Assembly: GCF_027622875.1 (NCBI RefSeq)
Contig: NZ_JAPZVP010000002.1
Coordinates: 193,885-234,995 of the forward strand
DNA: 41,111 nucleotides
Direction of reading: 5' to 3'
Origin: Glycomyces luteolus
Lineage (GTDB): Bacteria; Actinomycetota; Actinomycetes; Mycobacteriales; Micromonosporaceae
Positions 7,942-15,852 of the stretch are shown here, piece after piece; position 1 is the first letter of the stretch, and each line of letters opens with the position of its first letter. Under the pieces are notes generated by a model. That model worked only from the letters and a program-made list of their open reading frames with translations, was not told where the DNA came from and searched no databases. The position numbers were made by a program, and so were the translations under genes.

Positions 7942-9867
7942 GTGACCAACGAGGTGCTGTGGCTGCCGCGGCCAGACGCGGTGGAGACGACGAACATCGG
8001 GCGGTTCAGCCAGTGGCTGTCCCGCCGGGAGGAGCGCGACCTCACCGGCTATCCGGCCTTGTGGCAGTACTCCGTGGAGCATCTGCGCCCGTTCTGGGGC
8101 GCGGTCTGGGAGTACTTCGGCCTCGGCAAGACCGTGCCGGAGCACCGGGTGCTCGCCGACGAGACCATGCCGGACACCGTCTGGTTCCCCGACGAGACCT
8201 TCAACTACGCGCGCGCGGTGCTCACCGCCCCGGGTGTGGACGAGGAGGACGTGCTCGTGCGCGCCTACTCCGACACCCGCGAACCCGTCGAGTGGACCCT
8301 CGGTGAGCTGCGCGAGGCCGTCGCCCGCGCCCGCGCCGGGCTCATCGCCCACGGCGTCCACCGCGGCGACCGGGTCGCGGCCTGGATGCCGAACATCCCG
8401 GAGACCTACGCGCTCATGCTCGCCACAGCCAGCATCGGCGCGGTCTTCTCGAGCTGCGCCCCCGAGTTCGGGGCCAAGGCCGTGCTCGACCGCTTCGCGC
8501 AGATCGAGCCGAAGGTCCTCGTGGCCGTCGACGGCTACATGTACGGCTCCAAGACCATCGACCGCTCCGCCGACCTGCGCCGCGTGGTGCGCGGCCTCGA
8601 AGGCCTCGGCTCGGTCGTGACCCTCCCGTACATCGGCGCGGGCGAGGTGGAAGGCGAGACCTGGGACCGCTTCTGCGCGTACGACGAAGGGGTCGCCTTC
8701 GAGCCGCTCACCTTCGACCACCCGCTCTACATCCTGTACTCCTCGGGCACCACGGGCCTGCCGAAGGCGATCGTCCACTCCCACGGCGGCATGGCGATCG
8801 AGCACGCGAAGATGCACTCGCTGCACCACGACCTCGGCGTCGGCGACCGCTTCTTCTGGTACTCCACGACCGGCTGGATGATGTGGAACTACCTGATGTC
8901 CGCGCCGATCGTGGGCGCGGGGATCGTCATGTTCGACGGCGCACCGGACCCGGCCGGGATGTGGCGCCTCGCCCAGGAGTCCGGCACCACCTACTTCGGC
9001 ACGAGCGCGCCGTTCCTCATGGCCTGCCGCTCGCGGGGCATCAAGCCCGTGGAGGAGGCCGATCTCTCCCTGATCCGCGGCATCGGCTCGACCGGCGCAC
9101 CGCTCCCGGAGGTCGGCTTCGACTACGTGTACGAACAGATCAGCGAGACCGCGCAGCTCCAGTCCCTTTCGGGCGGCACCGACCTGTGCACGGGCTTCAT
9201 CGGCGGCGCGCCCACCGTCCCGGTCTGGCGCGGCGAGCTCTCCTGCCGGTGCCTCGGTGCGGACGTGCAGTCCTTCGACCCCGAGGGCCACCCCGGGATC
9301 GGACGCGAGGGCGAGCTCGTGATCGCCTCTCCGATGCCCTCGATGCCCGTGGGGCTATGGGGGGACCCGCTCAAGCACCGCTACCGCGACACCTATCTCA
9401 CGGACTTCCCGGGGATCTGGCGCCACGGCGACTGGATCACCATCACCGATCGCGGGTCGGCGGTGATCTCGGGACGCAGCGACGCCACGCTGAACCGCGG
9501 CGGCGTGCGCATGGGCACCGCCGAGTTCTACGCCGTCGTCGAGGCGATCGAGGGCGTTGCCGACTCCCTGGTCGTGCACCTGGACGACCCGGGCCAGGAC
9601 CGCCTGCTGCTCTACATCTCCTGCACCGAGGGCACCGAACTCGACGACGACCTGCGGCGGCGCATCACCGCCAGGCTGCGCGAGCAGCTCTCGCCCCGCC
9701 ACATCCCCGACGAGGTGCGGCAGGTGCCGTCGATCCCGCGCACCTTGAGCGGCAAGAAGGTGGAGGTCCCGGTCAAGAAGATCCTCAAAGGCGTGCCCGC
9801 CGAGGAGGCCATCGCCCGCGACGCCCTGGCCAACCCGGACGCCCTCAAGGCCTTCATGCGCGTATGA
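7942..9867 (+). CDS. Acetoacetate-CoA ligase (acetoacetyl-CoA synthetase)
   Basis: This 641-residue cytoplasmic enzyme of the ANL adenylate-forming family joins acetoacetate to CoA using ATP, feeding ketone bodies into central or polyester/sterol-type metabolism. The adenylation motif YSSGTTGLPKAIVHSHGG is at about residues 266-283. The N-terminal linker region (SREERDLTGYPALWQYSVEH-like) and the STGWMMWNYLMSAP block are those of acetoacetyl-CoA rather than acetyl-CoA synthetases. The catalytic lysine of the C-terminal lid is in SGKK (Lys605). The length is normal for the family. The GTG at 7942 follows GGGGAGG. The neighbouring transporter could supply a substrate, but this is inference. Confidence 0.9.
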   Translation: MTNEVLWLPRPDAVETTNIGRFSQWLSRREERDLTGYPALWQYSVEHLRPFWGAVWEYFGLGKTVPEHRVLADETMPDTVWFPDETFNYARAVLTAPGVDEEDVLVRAYSDTREPVEWTLGELREAVARARAGLIAHGVHRGDRVAAWMPNIPETYALMLATASIGAVFSSCAPEFGAKAVLDRFAQIEPKVLVAVDGYMYGSKTIDRSADLRRVVRGLEGLGSVVTLPYIGAGEVEGETWDRFCAYDEGVAFEPLTFDHPLYILYSSGTTGLPKAIVHSHGGMAIEHAKMHSLHHDLGVGDRFFWYSTTGWMMWNYLMSAPIVGAGIVMFDGAPDPAGMWRLAQESGTTYFGTSAPFLMACRSRGIKPVEEADLSLIRGIGSTGAPLPEVGFDYVYEQISETAQLQSLSGGTDLCTGFIGGAPTVPVWRGELSCRCLGADVQSFDPEGHPGIGREGELVIASPMPSMPVGLWGDPLKHRYRDTYLTDFPGIWRHGDWITITDRGSAVISGRSDATLNRGGVRMGTAEFYAVVEAIEGVADSLVVHLDDPGQDRLLLYISCTEGTELDDDLRRRITARLREQLSPRHIPDEVRQVPSIPRTLSGKKVEVPVKKILKGVPAEEAIARDALANPDALKAFMRV

Positions 9868-9901
9868 CGAGACCTGAGTGACAAGGGACGATCAATAACC
9901 C

Positions 9902-9927
9902 GAATTCCTTACGCGGCAAGGGAATTC
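9902..9927 (+). terminator. Hairpin after the acetoacetate-CoA ligase
   Basis: GAATTCC (9902-9908) pairs with GGAATTC (9921-9927), extended inwards by CTT/AAG pairing with one bulged G. It starts 35 bases after the stop codon and is unusually AT-rich for this genome. It probably ends the ligase transcript; no T tract follows. Confidence 0.45.
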
Positions 9928-10073
9928 AGTGAGGTGTGTGCCCGATCGCAGGCGTCCGGAAGATACTATGCAACGCGTCGCCCCGGTCGGTTTCCCCCGT
10001 AGCCGCCGGGGCGGCGCTATGTCTGAAGCCGGTTGCCGCCGCGTCGGCGGGCTCCTGTGCTCCAATAGGCGGC

Positions 10074-10763
10074 GTGACTGACCCGATCGGCCCCGCCGCA
10101 GAGCCCCCGCGGGGCGAAGCCCTCGAGCCCCCGCAGGACGAAGCTCCGGATGCCGTCGGCGTCGGCCCCTGGGAGGGCCCGCTCCCCGAGGACGAGCGCT
10201 ACGACCCCGACCTGCTGCGTCTGGGCGACCGCCGCAACGTCCTCGACGAGTACCGCTACTGGAGCCGCGAGGCGATCGTGGCCGACCTGGACGAGCGCCG
10301 CCACGACTTCCACGTGGCCATCGAGAACTGGCAGCACGATTTCAACATCGGCACCGTCGTGCGCAATGCCAACGCGTTCCTCGCCAAGACCGTCCACATC
10401 GTCGGCAAGCGCCGCTGGAACCGCCGCGGCGCGATGGTCACCGACCGCTACCAGCACGTCGAGCACCACGCGACTGTTGAGGACTTCCTCGCCTGGGCCG
10501 AGGCCGAGGGCCTCGTGATCGTCGGCATCGACAACCTGCCCGGCTCGGTCCCGATCGAGACGACCGCATTGCCGCGCAAGGCGGTCCTCGTCTTCGGCCA
10601 GGAGGGCCCCGGCCTCTCCGAACCGGTGCGCGAGGTCTGCTCGATGGTCTGCTCGATCACCCAGTTCGGCTCGACCCGCTCCATCAACGCCGGCGTCGCC
10701 AGCGGCATCGCGATGCACGCCTGGGTGAGGGAACACGTCTTCGGGCAGCGCCCGACCGGATAG
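10074..10763 (+). CDS. SpoU/TrmH-family RNA 2'-O-ribose methyltransferase
   Basis: This 229-residue SPOUT-class methyltransferase probably transfers a methyl group from S-adenosylmethionine to a ribose in tRNA or rRNA. The three SpoU motifs are complete: NIGTVVRNANAF (motif 1, with the catalytic-type Arg), VLVFGQEGPGLSE (motif 2) and SINAGVASGIAMH (motif 3). The knotted C-terminal half therefore looks functional. The N-terminal 50 residues are Pro- and acid-rich and low in complexity. The GTG at 10074 is chosen; an open frame from 9936 would add 46 residues of unlikely composition. The RNA target cannot be told. The last six codons and stop are part of a 28-bp tandem repeat. Confidence 0.82.
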   Translation: MTDPIGPAAEPPRGEALEPPQDEAPDAVGVGPWEGPLPEDERYDPDLLRLGDRRNVLDEYRYWSREAIVADLDERRHDFHVAIENWQHDFNIGTVVRNANAFLAKTVHIVGKRRWNRRGAMVTDRYQHVEHHATVEDFLAWAEAEGLVIVGIDNLPGSVPIETTALPRKAVLVFGQEGPGLSEPVREVCSMVCSITQFGSTRSINAGVASGIAMHAWVREHVFGQRPTG

Positions 10764-10826
10764 GGCAGCCGGGCAGCGCCCGACCGGATAGGGCAGCCGG
10801 GCAGCGCCCGACCAGATAGGGCGGCG
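10743..10826 (+). repeat. Three-copy 28-bp tandem repeat at the methyltransferase 3' end
   Basis: Units at 10743-10770 and 10771-10798 are identical. A third at 10799-10826 carries an A for G in its middle and diverges in its last six bases. The first unit contains the last codons and stop codon of the methyltransferase gene, so the gene end has been duplicated outwards. Each unit, with the base before it, contains the small hairpin CGGGC-AGC-GCCCG, so three hairpins follow each other. It may serve as a terminator region or reflect replication slippage. Confidence 0.85.
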
Positions 10827-11312
10827 CCCCGATACCACGGCCGGGCGGCCCGCGTCTTGAAATCCGATCGTCAGGAATCCGACGCCGCTGGGGCCACACG
10901 ATGTCGCACCCCGGTGGCACTCTGGAATGGAGCACATCGGTGCTCGAGGGGTCGATGGCGACGCCGGGTCACAACGTCGCTCCCCATCGGGCCCTAGGCG
11001 AACGGTCGGTGTCGGATACCTGACGCTTCCATGGGGTCACGAGGGCCTATGCGCCTACATTGAGCCAATAGCGGGTTACTTGGGGTAAGCTCCCCGTGGT
11101 ACAAGCGAATAGGTTGAATCCGCTGGTAGATAGGCGGAGTCGGGCAAAAGTGGAACCACCGCGTTACGCTGATCCCGGCATCGGGCCGCGCGGTTCGCAC
11201 CGTTGGGGCCCAGAACAAAACTGAAAGCCGAGTCATGCTCGTACGGTAGACTCGTGCCAGCCTGCGCCAGACGAACGATCGGCCAGGACCCTTGACGGGA
11301 GGGGTGAGGAAG
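10827..11312. other. Non-coding stretch before the small membrane protein
   Basis: I see no convincing gene here; the open frames lack ribosome sites, family motifs and the local codon pattern. Visible elements are a GGGG-TAAGCT-CCCC inverted repeat near 11082-11095 and a possible -10 TAGACT at 11247-11252, about 55 bases before the ribosome-binding region of the next gene. A non-coding RNA cannot be excluded. Confidence 0.4.
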
Positions 11313-11468
11313 TTGAAGAAGTTTCTGACTTGGGGCGGACTTGCGTTCCTGGTGTTCTTTGTGGCCTTCAGGCCAGGCGAGGCCAGTGACGTGGTCGGGA
11401 ACCTCGCAGGCGGAATCCTCGATGCCGCAAACGGTTTCGCGGCGTTCTTCACGAACCTCGTGACCTGA
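11313..11468 (+). CDS. Small single-pass membrane protein (51 residues)
   Basis: A short gene begins with TTG at 11313, preceded by GGGAGGGG (11297-11304). It encodes MKKFLTWGGLAFLVFFVAFR followed by an amphipathic Gly/Ala-rich helix and the end FFTNLVT. The first 20 residues form one membrane segment with two lysines at the start. An alternative GTG at 11304 would add three residues but sits on the Shine-Dalgarno sequence. It ends 13 bp before the PH-domain gene and reads in the same direction, so the two are likely cotranscribed and may act together at the membrane. I recall similar short proteins next to PH-domain proteins in other actinobacteria; no function is known to me. Confidence 0.7.
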   Translation: MKKFLTWGGLAFLVFFVAFRPGEASDVVGNLAGGILDAANGFAAFFTNLVT

Positions 11469-11481
11469 TAGCGACGGCACT

Positions 11482-12315
11482 ATGACCGATACCGGTGCAG
11501 GCGGCTCGGGGGACAACAAGGACACCGAGCCGCTGGAACCCCCCAGTCCCCGCGCCCCCTCCGACAGTCCCGCCCCGGGCGCGGAATCTCCTACGCGCGA
11601 ATTCAGCTTCCCTCCGGGAACAGCCGGATCCGCGCCGGCGACCGCCGCGAGCGACATCGACGGCGTCCGCTTCGACGACGGCCTCAACAGCGGACTGAGC
11701 GGCGGCCTCCTCGGCGGCATGCGCGCCCCGTCCGTGCCCGACGTCCCCTCCCCGATCTCCGCCCGCTACCTCTTCCCGACCGAGAAGTACCGCGGCGAGT
11801 GGCGGCGGCACTGGGTCCACCTCATGCCCTGGTACGTCATCGGCACTCTGGCGACCTTCATCATGGGTCTCATCTCCGGGATGCTCACGAAGTCCGGCGC
11901 CAACAGCACCGGGCTGACGATCACCGTGCTCCTGTGGCTGCTCATCCTCGGCTTCGTGGGCTGGAAGATCCTCGACTGGTACATGGACCGCTTCATCCTG
12001 ACCAACAAGCGGATCATGCTCATCCAGGGGGTCATCACCCGCTCGGTCGCCATGATGCCGCTCGGCCGCGTCACCGACATGAAGTACTCCCAGACGCCCA
12101 TGGGCCGGATGCTCAACTACGGCGAGTTCATCATCGAGTCCGCCGGCCAGGACCAGGCGCTGCGGAACGTCCCGCACCTGCCGAACCCGAACGAGCTCTA
12201 CCTCCAGATGTGCGAGGAGATGTACGAGCCCGAGGCCGTCGACGAACGCGAGGCCGAACCCGAAGAGGATCTGATACCCGAAGCGGAGCCCGCGCCGAAG
12301 TCCGCCGACGCCTGA
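11482..12315 (+). CDS. Membrane protein with bacterial PH-like (bPH2/DUF304) domain
   Basis: This 277-residue protein has a long Pro/Gly/acidic disordered N-terminus (about 1-90), then two membrane helices (WYVIGTLATFIMGLISGM and TITVLLWLLILGFVGWKIL). A bacterial PH-like domain follows (about 165-240), with the telltale RFILTNKRIMLIQGVITRSV and MPLGRVTDMKYSQTPMGRML. The C-terminus is acidic. Such domains sit on the inner face of the membrane; their ligands are mostly unknown. The ATG at 11482 follows a 51-residue membrane-protein gene by 13 bp. A strong hairpin follows the stop codon, closing this two-gene unit. Family assignment is firm, function unknown. Confidence 0.85.
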   Translation: MTDTGAGGSGDNKDTEPLEPPSPRAPSDSPAPGAESPTREFSFPPGTAGSAPATAASDIDGVRFDDGLNSGLSGGLLGGMRAPSVPDVPSPISARYLFPTEKYRGEWRRHWVHLMPWYVIGTLATFIMGLISGMLTKSGANSTGLTITVLLWLLILGFVGWKILDWYMDRFILTNKRIMLIQGVITRSVAMMPLGRVTDMKYSQTPMGRMLNYGEFIIESAGQDQALRNVPHLPNPNELYLQMCEEMYEPEAVDEREAEPEEDLIPEAEPAPKSADA

Positions 12316-12342
12316 GGCCGAGCCGCTCCGTTCACCCTCCGC

Positions 12343-12369
12343 ACACCCGCCGACACCGTCGGCGGGTGT
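12343..12369 (+). terminator. Terminator after the PH-domain gene
   Basis: ACACCCGCCGA (12343-12353) pairs perfectly with TCGGCGGGTGT (12359-12369) around a 5-base loop, and the closing bases can pair further. It begins 28 bases after the stop codon and is followed by TCTTCGTCCT, a weak pyrimidine tract. Confidence 0.75.
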
Positions 12370-12437
12370 TCTTCGTCCTGGTCATGACCCACATCGCCGC
12401 AACCCATGCCCGGACCCATGGGGTAGCACCTACTTCG

Positions 12438-12443
12438 TATACT
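12438..12443 (+). promoter_or_regulatory. Candidate -10 of the SigE-family operon
   Basis: TATACT is a near-perfect -10 hexamer in a GC-rich region, 118 bases before the sigma-factor start. No good -35 is seen 17 bases upstream. The leader that follows contains an inverted repeat TGCCAA/TTGGCA (12466-12471 and 12485-12490) and an 8-bp hairpin CCCGGCGG/CCGCCGGG (12499-12506 and 12516-12523). These could carry regulation of the operon. Confidence 0.35.
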
Positions 12444-12561
12444 CATCTCCTAACCGACCCTCGGTTGCCAATGACACCCATCTTTTGGCAGAATTCCGCC
12501 CGGCGGCGCAACCGCCCGCCGGGGGAATGTCGTCTGTTCTTCGACCCCCCCAGGGAGACTC

Positions 12562-13107
12562 GTGAGCGAGGCCAAATCGTCCCAGGACGAGGAGTTCCGC
12601 GAGTACGTGGCGGCACGCTCCGCCGCGCTGCACCGTGCGGCGTATCTCCTCACAGGGAACTGGGCGACAGCGGAGGACTTGGTGCAGACGACCTTGACGA
12701 AGACCTACCTGGCGTGGAGCCGGATCAGGACTACTGATTCGGTCGACGCCTATGCCCGCCGCATCCTCTACAACACCAACGCCTCCTGGTGGCGCAAGCG
12801 GTCCAACCGCGAGAAGCCGACCGAAGTCTTCGAGGACAAGGCCGACCACTCCCGCGACTTCACCGAGCACTCCGCGGTGCGCGACGCCATGTGGCGCCAC
12901 ATCGCCGTCCTGCCCAAGCGCCAGCGCGCGGTCCTCGTCCTCCGCTACTACGAGAACCGCACCGACCAGCAGATCGCCGAGATCCTCGGCATCTCCGTCG
13001 GCACCGTCAAGAGCCAGGCGTCCCGCGCGCTCGCCGGCATGCGCAAGCGACTCGGCACGCCCTCCGCCGCACTGGGCCTGCAGGTGGAACAGGGGAAAGC
13101 GGCATGA
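12562..13107 (+). CDS. SigE-family ECF RNA polymerase sigma factor
   Basis: This 181-residue sigma factor of the actinobacterial SigE-like ECF group has region 2 at about residues 10-80 (YVAARSAALHRAAYLLTGNW, then AEDLVQTTLTKTYLAW). Region 4 is at about 115-170 (LPKRQRAVLVLRYYENRTDQ, then IAEILGISVGTVKSQASRAL). The GTG at 12562 is preceded by GGGAG. The downstream gene overlaps it by four bases (ATGA) and encodes a membrane-anchored protein, the usual position of an anti-sigma or sensor partner. Its promoters and signals are unknown. Confidence 0.92.
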   Translation: MSEAKSSQDEEFREYVAARSAALHRAAYLLTGNWATAEDLVQTTLTKTYLAWSRIRTTDSVDAYARRILYNTNASWWRKRSNREKPTEVFEDKADHSRDFTEHSAVRDAMWRHIAVLPKRQRAVLVLRYYENRTDQQIAEILGISVGTVKSQASRALAGMRKRLGTPSAALGLQVEQGKAA

Positions 13108-14291
13108 GCGACGACATAGAGGGCCTCCTGCGCAGCGGGCTGGCGGAACGCGCCGAGGCCGCGCCTTCGTTCGACGACCCCGGGCTGGCCGATCTGGCCA
13201 TCGCCGGGGCCGGCCGTATCCGCCGCCGCAGGCGCGTGGCCGCCGCCGCGGGCGGCGCGGGCCTCATCGTGCTCGGCGCCGCGACCTTCGCGTGGAACCC
13301 CCTGATCGGGCACGACAGGGGCGACGGGAACCTGACCGCCGCTGACACGAGCACGGTCGAGGTGCAGAACGAGTTCGCGATGGAGTTCCTCATCCAGGAG
13401 GAAGACGGCTCGTACAACGTGCTCGACCAGAACGGCAACACCATCTCCTTCGGGGTCGATGAGCCGATCGGCAACGTCTACAAGCTGCAGTCCTCGTACT
13501 TCTCCGAGGCCGTGTCGGACGTGTGGACGGTCAGTTTCGACGGCGACGCCACCGCCTGGGAGAAGCCCTCGGCGGACGAGACCTACACCAGGATCAGCAG
13601 CGCCGGCGACCGCTTCGCGATGATCACGCCGAACTCCGACTACTCCGCGGAGGACTACGAGCTGCTCGACGTGTCCCTCCACGAGGAGGCCGCGACCGAG
13701 ACGGTCGGATTCACGACCAACTACGCCGTCACCTTGGAGGACTGGGACGCGACCACCGCCGTGTTCACGACCGACTTGAACAGCGCCACCGGTGGGAGCG
13801 CCGGAGCCTACTGGTTCAACGACAATCTCAGCCTCGGCCTGGAGACGGTGAGCGCCGCCGGGTTCGAGGCCGCGGTCCTCGTCGACACGACCGACCCGAA
13901 CAACGTCTGCGTCTCCGACCTCGACGCCGTCGGCACCGCCAGCGAGCGGGAGCAGTGCGGGCCCGCCGACAGCGCCGAGATCCGAGCGCAGATGGTCGCC
14001 GCAGCCGGTGGCGAGGCCGCCGCCGACCCGGTGCCGCTCGTCGACACCGTGATCACGAAGTCCCAGGCCGAGTTCGAGTTCGCGCCGATCGAGGACGTCG
14101 ACTTCGGTGTGTACCAGGAACGCTACGAGAACGCCGGAGAGTTCTGGACCGATCCGGGAGGGGCCTGGCAGATCGTCGGCAACCGCGGCGAGGACACCTG
14201 GCTGCTCATCGACGCGTCCGGCGAGGAACCGGTGGTGTCGGAACTCGAGCCGCCCGAGGGCGCCGTGATGCCCATCCTGAGCTACACGTAA
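13104..14291 (+). CDS. Membrane-anchored partner of the sigma factor, putative anti-sigma
   Basis: This 395-residue protein has a cytoplasmic N-terminus of about 45 residues ending in RIRRRRR, one membrane helix (about 47-63, VAAAAGGAGLIVLGAATFAW) and a large acidic extracellular domain. That domain is rich in aromatic and Asp/Glu residues, with repeated strand-like stretches and two Cys (NNVCVSD, EREQCGP). The topology fits an anti-sigma factor or sensor. However, the cytoplasmic part has no His/Cys zinc motif (HxxxCxxC), and I do not recognise the extracellular fold. Translation is coupled to the sigma factor through ATGA. The acidic domain could bind cations or peptidoglycan, which is speculation. 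Confidence 0.65.
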   Translation: MSDDIEGLLRSGLAERAEAAPSFDDPGLADLAIAGAGRIRRRRRVAAAAGGAGLIVLGAATFAWNPLIGHDRGDGNLTAADTSTVEVQNEFAMEFLIQEEDGSYNVLDQNGNTISFGVDEPIGNVYKLQSSYFSEAVSDVWTVSFDGDATAWEKPSADETYTRISSAGDRFAMITPNSDYSAEDYELLDVSLHEEAATETVGFTTNYAVTLEDWDATTAVFTTDLNSATGGSAGAYWFNDNLSLGLETVSAAGFEAAVLVDTTDPNNVCVSDLDAVGTASEREQCGPADSAEIRAQMVAAAGGEAAADPVPLVDTVITKSQAEFEFAPIEDVDFGVYQERYENAGEFWTDPGGAWQIVGNRGEDTWLLIDASGEEPVVSELEPPEGAVMPILSYT

Positions 14292-14332
14292 CACGGGCGG
14301 TCGAACCGGAGTCTGTGATCGAGCGGGCTTGA

Positions 14333-14338
14333 CATACT
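14333..14338 (+). promoter_or_regulatory. Candidate -10 for a leaderless MarC-family mRNA
   Basis: CATACT at 14333-14338 ends six bases before the GTG start at 14345, the distance expected if transcription begins at the start codon. No Shine-Dalgarno sequence precedes that GTG, which agrees with leaderless translation. Confidence 0.35.
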
Positions 14339-14344
14339 CGCAGC

Positions 14345-14977
14345 GTGGGTGGAATCGAATACTTGCTGACGGTCATGGTGACCCTCTTCGTCATCATGGA
14401 CCCTCCGGGGATCGTGCCGATCTATCTGGCCCTGACCGGGACCATGGATCAGCGCGAGCGCAACCGAGCCGCGCTCCAGGCGACTTTGCTGTCCCTGGGC
14501 GTGATCTCGCTGTTCGCGCTCCTCGGCCAGCAGATCATCAACTACCTCCACATCGATCTCGAAGCGCTCCAGGGCGCGGGCGGGCTGCTGCTGCTCCTCG
14601 TCAGCCTCCAGCTGCTCACCGGTCAGGCCGACGAGCCCTCGGGCACGGCCACCTCGAACATCGCGCTCGTGCCGCTGGGCACGCCGCTGCTGGCCGGGCC
14701 GGGCGCGATCGTCGCGGTGATCCTGTTCGTGCAGCAGGCGCCGGGCCCTGCGGACTACCTGTGGATCGCGCTGGCGATCCTCGTCATCCACATCTCGATC
14801 TACTTGGTCATGCGCTACTCGGGGTTCCTGGTGAAGATCTTGCGGCGCGGCGGCATCGAGGTGCTGACGCGGATCGCGGGCGTGCTGCTGGCCGCGATCG
14901 CGGTGCAGCTCATAGCGGATGCCGTGATGGGCTACGTCGAACTCTTCGAAAGTTCTGCGGGAGCTTCCGCTTGGTGA
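14345..14977 (+). CDS. MarC-family integral membrane protein
   Basis: This 210-residue protein has six hydrophobic helices and the MarC-family opening FVIMDPPGIVPIYLALT. The matching half-repeat PLGTPLLAGPGAIVAVIL sits in the middle, and the end is VLTRIAGVLLAAIAVQLIAD. MarC was once linked to multiple antibiotic resistance, but that role was withdrawn, and the family's transport function is unknown. The GTG at 14345 appears leaderless. It stands alone after the sigma operon and is followed 23 bp later by a DUF2231 gene in the same direction. Confidence 0.85.
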   Translation: MGGIEYLLTVMVTLFVIMDPPGIVPIYLALTGTMDQRERNRAALQATLLSLGVISLFALLGQQIINYLHIDLEALQGAGGLLLLLVSLQLLTGQADEPSGTATSNIALVPLGTPLLAGPGAIVAVILFVQQAPGPADYLWIALAILVIHISIYLVMRYSGFLVKILRRGGIEVLTRIAGVLLAAIAVQLIADAVMGYVELFESSAGASAW

Positions 14978-14982
14978 TGCTT

Positions 14983-15001
14983 TAGGGTTCAATTAACCCT
15001 A
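14983..15001 (+). promoter_or_regulatory. Inverted repeat touching the DUF2231 start codon
   Basis: TAGGGTT (14983-14989) and AACCCTA (14995-15001) form a perfect 7-bp inverted repeat around CAATT. The last base is the A of the ATG start. No Shine-Dalgarno sequence is present. The element could be an operator or an RNA stem that hides the start codon. Confidence 0.45.
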
Positions 15002-15561
15002 TGGAGATGCCTACGATTCTTGACCTGCCGATTCACCCTCTGGCAGTGCACGCCCCCATCATTCTGGTCGCCCTGCTGGTGCTCGGCGGCCTCGCTTATC
15101 TGCTGATCCCGCCGCTGCGGCAGCGCATCGGCTGGGCCGTGGCGGCCCTGGCCCTGATCTCGCCGGCGACCGTGTACGGCTCGGTGCTGACCGGCGAGAT
15201 GTTCGCCGACTACACCTTCGGCGAGGGCAAGTGGACCGACGCGGTCGAGCAGCACCAGAACTACGGCTGGTGGCTCCTGTGGACGCTTGTGGCCCTGGTT
15301 CCGGTGTGGTTCCTGTTCGCCGGGCTCGACCGGGGGCGGCGGGCCGCGCTGCAGCGCAACGGCGCCGCTCCGGCGCCGGCGGCCGACGAGGACAGCGAAA
15401 CCCCGGCCGGCGCGGACGACCCGGCCGCGACCGGGCGCAAGGTCATCATGTTCATCATCGGCCTGGTGGCTTTCGCGCTGCTGGCGCTGGCGGCATACCT
15501 GCTCTTCAAGTCCGGTCACTCCGGTGCGGACATGGTCTGGGGTGCGACCGTGCAGCAGTAG
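15001..15561 (+). CDS. DUF2231-family membrane protein
   Basis: This 186-residue membrane protein matches DUF2231 through its opening LPIHPLAVHAPIILVALL (the HPLxVHxPI motif, with two histidines near the membrane). Four membrane helices are visible: three in the first 120 residues and one at 150-172, separated by an Ala/Pro/acidic linker. The histidines suggest haem or metal binding, as proposed for the family, but no function is established. ATG at 15001. The transcript ends at a strong hairpin shared with the small gene on the other strand. Confidence 0.8.
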   Translation: MEMPTILDLPIHPLAVHAPIILVALLVLGGLAYLLIPPLRQRIGWAVAALALISPATVYGSVLTGEMFADYTFGEGKWTDAVEQHQNYGWWLLWTLVALVPVWFLFAGLDRGRRAALQRNGAAPAPAADEDSETPAGADDPAATGRKVIMFIIGLVAFALLALAAYLLFKSGHSGADMVWGATVQQ

Positions 15562-15576
15562 GCGAAGCCGTGAAGC

Positions 15577-15608
15577 GGCCCCGGCCGGGCATGAGCCCGA
15601 CCGGGGCC
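15577..15608. terminator. Bidirectional terminator hairpin
   Basis: GGCCCCGG (15577-15584) and CCGGGGCC (15601-15608) pair, one C/A mismatch follows, and CGGGC/GCCCG continues the stem to a 4-base loop ATGA. It lies between the convergent DUF2231 gene and the small membrane-protein gene. Confidence 0.7.
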
Positions 15609-15624
15609 GGCTGCTCGTTCGCGG

Positions 15625-15852
15625 TCAGCCGTTGAGGAGGCCGATGATGAGGACGGTGAACATGAGCGCCACGCTGACGAGGGTGATCCAGTGGGTGACC
15701 AGCCGGGCCCGCTGCTCGGCGGCGTTGATCGCCTCGTGGTCCTGGCGCGGCAGCACGCGGGGCTCGCTCGGCAGCGCCACGGCCTCGACCCGCCAGCCGG
15801 GCGGAGGCGGCACGTTGACGGGCGGGCCGTCGTACTCGTTGCGGTCGCTCAT
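15625..15852 (-). CDS. Small single-pass membrane protein (75 residues)
   Basis: This 75-residue protein has a soluble Pro-rich N-terminal half (DGPPVNVPPPPGWRVEAVAL), a short charged stretch and one C-terminal membrane helix (THWITLVSVALMFTVLIIGL). This is a tail-anchored layout. No Shine-Dalgarno sequence precedes the ATG at 15852. Instead TAGGCT (minus strand, 15864-15859) lies six bases upstream, so the mRNA is probably leaderless. I do not recognise the family. Confidence 0.6.
   Translation of the reverse strand: MSDRNEYDGPPVNVPPPPGWRVEAVALPSEPRVLPRQDHEAINAAEQRARLVTHWITLVSVALMFTVLIIGLLNG

Noticed and set aside
10994..11720. Minus-strand frames of 152 and 214 residues before and across the PH-domain gene
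   Set aside because: They have no ribosome sites, mixed composition and no motif, and they overlap the better-supported plus-strand genes.
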